Assembly (NCBI RefSeq): GCF_001649575.2
Contig: NC_051452.1
Location: 16,217,421-16,281,420, forward strand
DNA from: Kryptolebias marmoratus
Lineage: Eukaryota; Chordata; Actinopteri; Cyprinodontiformes; Rivulidae
Length of the DNA: 64,000 nucleotides
Reading direction: 5' to 3'
Of this stretch, positions 37,301-48,000 are shown piece after piece; the stretch's first letter is position 1, and each line of letters begins with the position of its first letter. Under the pieces are notes generated by a model. The model ran no database searches. It had not been told where the DNA came from and saw nothing but the letters and a program-made list of their open reading frames with translations. The position numbers were made by a program, and so were the translations under genes.

Positions 37301-38976
37301 TCAGGATCTCACATGGTTGTGGAGTAAATTTAGCCTACTCTTCTTTTTCTCTTTTTTGCTTCAGTTCATTGAGGTTTGCAGACATTTGTTTCTACTCAGC
37401 TCTCTTACGGACCCACTACAGCATTTTAATCAGATTGAGGTTTTGGATTTTGACTGGAAAAAAATTAAATATTTTCTTTTTGAGCCATTCTGTCATAGAT
37501 TAGATACTGTGTTTGGGATCATTGTACTGTTGCATCATGACTCACTTTGGTTCAGTCTTCAACTGTCAGACAGATGGCCTCACATTTGACTCTAGAATCC
37601 TTTGATCTACAGAGATGCTCATCTCAATGACAGCAAGGTGCCTAGGCCTTGTGGCTGCAAAACAAGCCCAAATAATCATCCCTCCCCCACTTTGCTAGAC
37701 AGTTACTATGAAGTGTCTGTGCTGATTTGTTGTGCTTGTATCTTACCAAATATGGTACTTTATGTCCTATGCCAGATTGATGGGCAGCAACAGTTGCTTC
37801 TCTAAGGTTTTTGCTGATGTCTTTCTTCCTTGGTGTTGTAGGTGTTGTGTTAACACACACATGTATGCTCCAGAGCAGCAAGCTGACAGGAGTCCTGCTT
37901 TTATGATGCACTGATCATGATCAGTTAAGCAATAGATTTGATCAGCAGCTCCTGGCAGATATTGAGCCTCTTAAATCCTGTGGAAGAAGCAAGAGTTTAT
38001 TTCATATTTTATGTACAGCTTTTTCCATTGTAGCTTAACTTTTACCTAATAAATAATAATATTTTGGAATATGTTGGGGGTTTGTGCACACTTGTGGTTA
38101 AATAATTGTAAAATCTTGTAAAGACCAGATTATTTTAATCATGTTCTGATACGTTAAACCCTAGAAATGAAAGAGGGTGACCTTTCTTTTTCCTATGACA
38201 GTAGGTATAAACTGGTATTGTTGAGGGGCTGTGTAGGCCGTTCAAAATGATTAGGAGTCAGTAGAAACCCAGTAAGAATAACTCTTCATTTGTGGGTTTG
38301 TGACTGTATGTTTACAACCCTGCAATTAAGAAGTGGGTGAGCAAAATCCCACTGGAGCAAATCAGTCTGTTTATCACAGTGTCTGCCTTCAAACACACAC
38401 TTACACAAAGCACTGGGAAAAAAACTCTGTTTTTCCAGTATTATAACAAAAAGAGGTTATATATGTAAATCTATTCTTATACATTTTATATCCATGATTA
38501 TTGAGTTTCAAAGGGGCACATTTTGCTTATTAAATACTGCTTTTTATTTCAAATTAAATCAAGGTCACATAGTAAAGAGATGTTTGTGTTTGTGTTCAGT
38601 TCCCTTTAAATATGATAAGGGTCTCGATCTTTGCAGGTAGAGTAAGCCTTTAACTGAAGCCTGAGATTAATTAGAGTTGCTGATAATATTTAGAAATTTG
38701 TCCTGCATGCTGATAAACCATTATTAATTCTGCTCAGCTGTTTCCCCTTTCGTAGCTTATAGCTCTCATTATATCTGTGATAAATGAGCAGTGCTTCAGG
38801 TGGGAGTTTTGTCTTGGGCTTATTTTTAGAAAAACAAAACCGAAACACATATTAAAATGACTTGTGATCAGTTGAGATAAGCAAAAGTTCAGAAAGTGGA
38901 TTAGTACATACAGTAATACATAAGTTTTGGGGTTTTGCAATGTAGGAATGCAGATAGACAGGAAAAGAATCAATTA

Positions 38977-39012
<36 letters not shown>

Positions 39013-42000
39013 CTTCAATTCATTAAATGTGTAAACTGTGTGGTTCTTTATTCAATATTAATGTATTTTGGAACAATAACTCAATAATTGAAACATTAAC
39101 TTTGGTCATCCACAAGTAGAATGCACTTTATACAATTGAAGTGAAGCAACAACATTATTGTGTTTACAGGAGACTTATTATTGATGGCCATTTAATTTTA
39201 TAATTATTACACTGTAAATGATGTCTGAATATTTCTAGAAAAACAAAGCAAACATCTAAGAGAGTTTCTATTTGACAGAATAAGACTTGCAGGCAATGGT
39301 TTATGGTTGGTTGATTTCAAATCAAAAATGTATACTTAAATGGACACTATAGTCCTGTGTCGGGTGCTGGTCTTCGTACTTATGTCAAATGTACCCCCAC
39401 CACATACGTAGCAGGTATTATTTTGCACAAGATAGTTTTGTTTACAGAAATTGTACCAATTGGATATGAAATTGTTATCATTTCTAACCCATACACTTAT
39501 CATTATAAGCACCACTAGCTGTTTCCATTTCGTGACACATCAACTTTTGGCTCATTGAGTGTTTCGACCATCACCATTAGATACTCTCTCCCAAAAAAGA
39601 CCCAGGCCTTGGTGTGTGTAGCCAATTGGATTTATCGGTGTGGATAAAGAAGCAAGTTTGGTTTTAGGTTAGACTTAAGCATTTAATTACCATCCTTCTC
39701 TCATATCTGCACTTATGCATTGGTGTTAATGGTATGGTTTTTAAATAGTTCAAGAAGTACCTGCCATATAAGTAAGTAAACATTTATTTGTATAGCACAT
39801 TTCAGTAGCAAGGCATTCAAAGTGCTTTACATCATAAAAACATCAGTAGAATTACATTACAATCATCAAAAACATCATTACAATCATCCAAAAAAAATCA
39901 TAAAAATCATCAGCAGATACACTTGATAAATCAAGTGGGGATGGTCAATATGTAATAAGATATTTTGTTCAGGGCAGCTTTACACCTGAAATTGTTTGCG
40001 GACTACTAATCAAAGGCAGCTCTAAACAGGTGAGTTTTCAGCCTCAATTTAAAGGAATTTATTGTTTTCCGGGAGTTTGTTCCAAATTGATCCCATACAT
40101 CCCGGCACCCTATCGGGATAAGAATAAAGGCATTCCTAACTAAACTAAATCATGGTGGTCACATGCAGCAAGAATCACTGAAACAATATTTTTCCCATTA
40201 CACTGAACAAACAATCAACTTGGACTAAAACAAAGTGAGTAAGGTGAAACCCCAACAACAAAATAACCAAAGTAGCAATTATAACTCAAACTCAAAAAAC
40301 AATCTAAGCAACCAGTAACAAAGCACAAGCTTCTTACTCAGAAGCACTAGAGTCAGGAGTGTAAATCAAACTGTTAAAGCAGAGCCAAAGGGTGGAAGTT
40401 CAAATTACAATAAGTTAGCCCACAACAGTCAACAAGAAGCTGCAGCAAACAAAGTGTGTGGGTGTGGGGGTGGGGGCTCAGCTGTACAAAGTTTGTTCCT
40501 AAAGCTGTCCCACTGGAGCAACGAGTCCAGGAGCCTCTTATAGGGTGCAGGTGGTTCTCATTGTCATATAATTGGCTTGTCCTCTCCTGCTGGTCCAATA
40601 GGGTTGCTCTGCAGGTACCAGGCAACCAGTCAGTGGGGTGTGCTCCCACAGCTGAATCTACACACAAAAAAAAAAAAACAGACTACATAGCTTCTATAGG
40701 CCTAAGGCTGTAACAAAGTGGCTACAAACATAAAAATGCTGCAGCTTAACTTTAGTACTTGTTTTTAAAAGACTTAATGGTAATGCACCACCTTGTCAGT
40801 CAGAACTTTTACATTGTCATCCTCCAACCAGCACTCTTAATTCAACTTTTCTGGGCCTTTTGTATGTTCCCAGATTCACGTTGAAAACCAGACGTGACAA
40901 GCGTTTTCGGTGGTGGCCCCCAATCTGTTGTACAGCCTACCCCTGCGAGTTAGAGTTGCTCAGACCATCTATCACTTTAAATTTACAGTGAAAACCCATT
41001 TGTTTCACTGGCTTTTATTTCTTGGTCAGCAGGACATCGGGATTGTTACTGTGCAAGTTTGTTTTATTTATTTATTTTTTAAACTTTAGTTTCATGTGCC
41101 CCTTTTATTGCATTTGAGTTCACTTACTGATTTTATATTGTACAGTTTGTGTAGCATTTAGTCAGCAAAAGTTGTTTTTTAATGTACTGTAGAAACAAAT
41201 TTTGGCTTGACTCTGTTTATTTGTTTATGTCAAGTACTGATATGTGTGAAACATATCAGTACAAGGTTAAAAATCAGTAGGTCAAGCTACTACTGCTAGT
41301 TTTAATGTCTGTTAGAATGATGGTACTTGGAGAGCTTGGTATTTTCTAAGGTGGTACTTGTTATGAAAAGTTTAGGGACCACTGGTCTAAACCCATCACT
41401 GTATGTCTGAAAATGGACTCTAAACTAAGATTATCTTATGATGAGAAGGAATGGAGTAATCGTTATCATATGATATTGTGAGCCCTTGTGTGATTTGTTA
41501 GTGCTTGAACTATATGTTGTGAACAATTCTCAGCTATAACCACATTGGCTAAGTTATAGCCATTTTGTGTTTGCTAAGGCTGCTTAGCTGTGGTGGCTTT
41601 CCTGAATAGGGTTGACTCAAAAAGCTAATCAGTTGTTGTCTGATGCAGGCAAAGGGAGGCAGCGAGAACGATGGAAAAAAATGATATTTAATTTAGAAAC
41701 TGAAAGATGAAACTAGGAGAACTCAAACAATACCAGAACTAAATGCAGGGAAAACAGAGACAAAGCATCCAAACATTTTGGGCTATGACAATTGTAGATG
41801 TTTATCTAGTTATTACTTTCTGAGAGCAATAACTAAAAAGGTAGGAATATAAAAAACAGCGTTAGCTTACCCTGTAATGTTTATGCAGTCTGTCCCCCAG
41901 CTGAAGGCACTGTTAAGTCTAAATTCTCCGGCGGATAAAAGTTGTCCTACTCCTCGCAACAATCGCGGCATCCAGAGCATTTCTTCCACTGCGCCTCTCT

Positions 42001-45000
42001 TCCTGAGGTGTCAGGAGAATCCCCATAAGTTTAATAAACTGTAACAACACAGGGCCAAGGTTGTCCATAGCGCTTCTGTTGTTTCCACAAATGGCACCAA
42101 GTTTCGGTAGCACAACCGAAACTTGCAACCCCACCGCCTTCCCAAATTCCATGCACCACCTAACAACCCCCCACCCCTCCCACAACAAAGGAAGGCATTC
42201 CTCTGCTACCGAGCAAACTGTTCGGTGGAGACGCAATGCATTTTTTATAAAGCCCAGCAGAGTAGAGTAGAGCGGGACTTCTGAAATAGAGCCAGTGGAA
42301 AAGGGGCAAAAGAGACCCCAACTGGACTTTTAAGAATTACAGCTGTCCAAAATTTTGCCATTCAGACACCAACAAAATGGACTGCATTTTGCCAACCGTC
42401 ACTGAAACTGAGCTCAGACTTCCTGTACTTTGTTTGCTGTCAACATGTCTGCCTGTAGAAAAGTATCTACAGACTAAAGTGCATCACTCATTCATTTGTC
42501 ATCTCCATCTCTATCCATTTGTCTCCCTCTCAGGCTCTCCAGGTGGCTCTGGCTGAACACCAGGGAGAAGTGGACTACCTGACTTCAGCTGTGGAGCAGG
42601 TCTTCCAGAAAGCTCCGCCAGACATCAGCCAAAGGTAAAATTCGTGAATATTTCATTCTTTTGAAAGAGAGAGTTGAACAAGATGGGGATTCGCAACAAA
42701 TTCCACCATGGATCATTGTGCAGTGTAGCAGTTTTCATCCCTTTTAAAAGCATTAAAATATAATGCTCTCAGTACTGATATGCAAGTTATAACAGGCTGT
42801 AATTGTTGGAAAGATATAATTTGTATGTCTTGAGTTGTCCATTTTTTTGTTTTGTTTTTTGTATTTTTTTAATAAAACAAATTCACAACATAAAGCTCTT
42901 ATTTAATTCCAGAATATTTAAAGATTAGCTATAAATTGTAATCAAATTCTGTATATCATCTATGGTTGCAAAGGGGCAGAATATTTCAAGAAATTTTCCA
43001 GAAACTTCCCATTGGAAGTTAAGCTATGAAATTTTGGAAATACTTCAAATTATTATAAGAATTTAAAAAAATTGTTATTTTATTTACATAAAACAAAACA
43101 AGGTTCAGCCAATTGCATTTCAGCCTAAATAGAAAATGCTAAAACACTGCATATTACCTTCAACACAGCATTCGCACTGCAAAACATAGTGGTGGCAGCT
43201 TCATGCTGTGAGGATGCTTTTCTTCAGTACAGGCAGGAAAGCTGGTCAGAGTGGATGGGATATTGGATGGAGCTAAATACAGGCCAGTCCTGGAAGAATA
43301 CCTGTTAGAGACTGAAACAGACTTGAGACTGGGGCAAAGGTTTACCTTGCAGTAGGACAATGACCTGAAACATCCAAACAGAGCTACAATGGAATGAGTT
43401 AGATCAAAGCGTATTCATGTGTTAGAATGACCAGGTCATAGTCCAGATCGAAATCCAACTGAGAATCTGTGGGAAGACTTGAAAACTGCTGTTCACAGAC
43501 AATCACTGTGCAATCTGACTGAGCTTGAGCTATTTTGTAAAGAATGGGCAAATTTTTATTCTGTAGCACATTAAAGCTGGTAGAGACAAACCCAGAAATC
43601 CCAGTAAAATACTTAAAAGTTTGTAGTTGTAATGTAAAAATGTGGAAAAAGTCAAAGGACATGAATACTTTCTCAAGACACTGTAGTATGGCCAGAGAAA
43701 AAAAATAGAAACTAAGTACAAAAACAAATTCCTTTAAAACTTCTTGAATAAGTTACACATGACCTTAAAGTCCTACAAGAATTGAGGAAATGGGTCAAGA
43801 AAAGTAAAGTAAAGTAAAAATGTATTTGTATAGCACATTTCAGCAGCAAGGCATTCAAAGTACTTTACATAATAAAAACATCATTAGAATCATTACAATA
43901 ATTAGAAAAACATCATTACAAACATCCAAAAAAAGAAAAACACACTAATGTTCTAATAATATTTTAATAATATTTTGTTCAGAGCAATTGAATTTGCTTG
44001 CGGACTACTAATCAAAGGCAGCTCTAAACAGATGAGTTTTTAGCCTTGATTTAAAGAAATTTAGTGTTTCGGCTGTTTTGCAGTTTTCTGGGAGTTTGTT
44101 CCAGATTGAAGGTGCATAGAAACTGAAAGCTGCTTCTCCATGTTTGATTCTGGTTCTGGGGATACAAAGTAGACCAGAACCAGAAGACCTGAGTGTTCTG
44201 GAGGGTTGATACGACGATAATAAGTCTTTAATGTATTGTGGTGCTAGACCGTTCAGTGATTTATAAACTAAAAGAAGTATTTTAAAGTCTATTCTCTGAG
44301 CTATAGGGAGCCAGTGTAGGAACTTTAAAACCGGGGTGATGTGCTCTATTTTTCTAGTCTTAGTGATAACACGAGCAGCAGCATTTTGGATCAGCTGCAG
44401 CTGTCTGATTGATTTTTTTGGCAGACCTGTGAAGACACTGTTGCAGTAATCGAGACGACTAAAGATGAAAGCGTGCATAATTTTNNNNNNNNNNNNNNNN
44501 NNNNNNNNNNNNNNNNNNNNNNNNNNNNNNNNNNNNNNNNNNNNNNNNNNNNNNNNNNNNNNNNNNNNNNNNNNNNNNNNNNNNNNNNNNNNNNNNNNNN
44601 NNNNNNNNNNNNNNNNNNNNNNNNNNNNNNNNNNNNNNNNNNNNNNNNNNNNNNNNNNNNNNNNNNNNNNNNNNNNNNNNNNNNNNNNNNNNNNNNNNNN
44701 NNNNNNNNNNNNNNNNNNNNNNNNNNNNNNNNNNNNNNNNNNNNNNNNNNNNNNNNNNNNNNNNNNNNNNNNNNNNNNNNNNNNNNNNNNNNNNNNNNNN
44801 NNNNNNNNNNNNNNNNNNNNNNNNNNNNNNNNNNNNNNNNNNNNNNNNNNNNNNNNNNNNNNNNNNNNNNNNNNNNNNNNNNNNNNNNNNNNNNNNNNNN
44901 NNNNNNNNNNNNNNNNNNNNNNNNNNNNNNNNNNNNNNNNNNNNNNNNNNNNNNNNNNNNNNNNNNNNNNNNNNNNNNNNNNNNNNNNNNNNNNNNNNNN

Positions 45001-48000
45001 NNNNNNNNNNNNNNNNNNNNNNNNNNNNNNNNNNNNNNNNNNNNNNNNNNNNNNNNNNNNNNNNNNNNNNNNNNNNNNNNNNNNNNNNNNNNNNNNNNNN
45101 NNNNNNNNNNNNNNNNNNNNNNNNNNNNNNNNNNNNNNNNNNNNNNNNNNNNNNNNNNNNNNNNNNNNNNNNNNNNNNNNNNNNNNNNNNNNNNNNNNNN
45201 NNNNNNNNNNNNNNNNNNNNNNNNNNNNNNNNNNNNNNNNNNNNNNNNNNNNNNNNNNNNNNNNNNNNNNNNNNNNNNNNNNNNNNNNNNNNNNNNNNNN
45301 NNNNNNNNNNNNNNNNNNNNNNNNNNNNNNNNNGTTTGATAACTGCTGTTTTTAGAGCCTGGGGGAAAACACCTGATGAGAGAGATGAGTTTACTATTTG
45401 AATCAAGTCAGATGCAATGACAGGAAGAACTTTCTTAAAGAAGGTTGTAGGAAGGATATCAAGACAGCAGGAGGATGAGCTTAATTTATTATTAATTTCT
45501 TCTAAGTTTTTATGGGTGAGTTGGTGAAATACAGCCATTTTCTCTGCATTTGATATGTTTGGCATTGTGACATTGAGTGGCATCGGGATTGGGTTTGGTG
45601 TGGATGAGCAGATTAACCTTCTAATTTTTGTAATTTTCTCTGTGAAAAAGTTGGCAAACTCATTGCAGGCCCTGGTAGAGTGGAGTTCAGGTGGTTTGTC
45701 AACCTCTCAACTGTGGCAAACAGAGCACAAGCGTTGTTTTTGTTTATGATTTCCGAAAAAAATGTCTCCCTTGCATGTTTTAGTGAAGAGTGATAACTTT
45801 GCAACCTTTCTTTGTAGATTTCATAGTAAACGTGAAGCCGGGTTTTACACCATTTACGTTCAACCCTTCGACAGAGGGTTTTCTCATTTCTTACAAGTAA
45901 GGTGTTTATCCAAGGTGATTTTTTTTTTTTTTTTGCCAGTTATAATTTTCACTTTAACAGGGGCAACAGAATCTGTTATATCTGAGATTTTAGAGAATAA
46001 GCATTGACCTGAAATGATTTTCTGTTGTGTTGTAGGTATCGCACAGAGATAGATGCCATTATGGCCCGTTGGAGACGACTGGGCTCCACTTTAACAGACA
46101 ATGCCCAGAAAATCCAGGAGCTCATGGCCAAACTAATGCAGTTTGAGGTGAGACATTTAAACACAAACTCGTAGAATTATGTAACTGAAATGGATGATGG
46201 ACACTTTTATCTGATTTTTTTGTTTTTCTACTAGAATGATGTGAAGACTTTAAAGAAATGGATGGCAGATGTGGATGTCTTTCTGAATGAGGAGTGGCCG
46301 GCTCTTGGAGATTCTGAAGCACTAGAGAAACAGCTAGAGCAGTGCACAGTAAGGAAAAAATAAAAACAAGCCTCCAGGCACAATTTTAAACCAAGCCATT
46401 GCTTTCACAGCCAACAAATTAGAATTGAATAAGAAAACATATATATATATATCAATGGCTGAAAACTGGTTTGAAAACACCCCAGATAAGTGACAAAATA
46501 ACCTTTAAAGGCAATGAAATGTTGAAGTTTGTAAATAATTCTTTATAGGAAAAATAAACTTACCACAAAATGTAAGGACATTTGTGTTTGGTTGATTATT
46601 TCTTTATTGTAACAATGCTTCTTGGCAATAAATCCTTTACTGTTGAAAAGCCTGTTTATTTCCCCTTAAATTATGCCACGTTTCCAAATCTTCTCTGCCA
46701 AACAGCTTATTGTTATTGACTCTTAATTAGTGTTGTTTGTTGGATTGGATGATTGAAGACTAAAGAAACAAGACATACTGGCAATTTAACTGCATGCTAC
46801 TGGCCTCAGTAGCATGTGGAAGAACCATACACAGCCACAACAGCCTTGCAGTTCCTCACGCTCCTCACTAGCTTGGTCACACTGCTGGCATCTCATTCTT
46901 CAACCAGCATTTGTTGGTCAGCCAATGTGGTTGTGTAGTCATTCAGCTGATCCCACAGGTATTTAATAGGTTGAGATTAAGACTGCAGGTAAGCTGTTCC
47001 ATTGTCTCCACTCCCAAATTTTAAAAATAATCTCTAATAAACCCTGCTCTGTAGAGATGAGTGTTGTCATCTTGGAGGATAGAGTTTGGTTCCAGACTGT
47101 GGAAGTATGGTATTGTCACTGGTTGCTTAGAGGGGCTGACAGTTGGGTATCTGATTGTCGCCTGATTGTCAACATGTGGGCTACCAGAAGCTCAAAATAA
47201 TTCAAAAGCATAATAAGCTGTTTGGCAGAAAAGGTTTGGCAAGTTTTTCATGGGCATGACCCGCATACTCTGCTGCTCAACCCACAAATGCACTTTTCAA
47301 ATAAATGTGCCACCATTTAAGGTAAAATAAACAGGCTTTCCAAGATTTATTGCCAAGAAGCATTACAACCAGGGGTGGAAATTAGCACCCGCCACTTCAA
47401 ATATTTACCCGCATTTGGCCGGTGGTGAATTTGATCAACACACACGCCACTGAGGCAGGTTGGCAATTTGAACAGAAAAGGTGTTATTTGTCCTCTTGAC
47501 ATATAGGGGGCAGCAATGTGCTCGAGTTGCTGCTGTTACGTCAAGCCCCACATTGCCCATTCCCCCATCAGATACGGTTCCCCCTGTGTCTCCGTAAATA
47601 ATGACTTATCTATTAACAGAATTGTTAAGAGGGGCAAATATTTCTCATTTAAAAAAAAAAAAAAAACATAATTCTTTTAAAAATAAAATGTGCTAATAAT
47701 ATCATAATACAGAGGAATAAACACAGTTAAGGAGTNNNNNNNNNNNNNNNNNNNNNNNNNNNNNNNNNNNNNNNNNNNNNNNNNNNNNNNNNNNNNNNNN
47801 NNNNNNNNNNNNNNNNNNNNNNNNNNNNNNNNNNNNNNNNNNNNNNNNNNNNNNNNNNNNNNNNNNNNNNNNNNNNNNNNNNNNNNNNNNNNNNNNNNNN
47901 NNNNNNNNNNNNNNNNNNNNNNNNNNNNNNNNNNNNNNNNNNNNNNNNNNNNNNNNNNNNNNNNNNNNNNNNNNNNNNNNNNNNNNNNNNNNNNNNNNNN

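Larger units (their letters stand above)
23334..42533 (+). other. dmd intron 22, 19.2 kb
   Basis: This is the largest intron in the window. It carries an L2 LINE (23395-25977), a local duplication (26050 and 26660), a SINE tail (30870), a hAT foldback element (31115-32002), a TGACAG-type repeat (34085), a Rex3-like LINE (34640-36120), a Tc1-like remnant (37230-37960), two more L2 fragments (39765 and 40745) and a composite repeat copy (41440). The stretches 26810-30860, 32010-34080 and 38050-39760 show no exon, RNA gene or element I recognise. An (AT)n run is at 38979-39011. Confidence 0.7.
42635..46035 (+). other. Extra intron inside dmd exon 23
   Basis: A 3.4-kb phase-2 intron, absent as far as I recall from mammals, with AG|GT at both junctions. 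It is filled by a Tc1-like remnant (43090-43690) and an L2 LINE (43800-45920) that contains the 849-N gap. Only 42640-43090 is unassigned and shows nothing recognisable. Confidence 0.85.

Noticed and set aside
38979..39011. AT-rich run as a replication origin or matrix attachment site
   Set aside because: It is a plain microsatellite; nothing in the sequence supports such a role.
44459..45583. Very long reading frames across the N runs
   Set aside because: They are open only because N cannot form a stop; they are gap artefacts.
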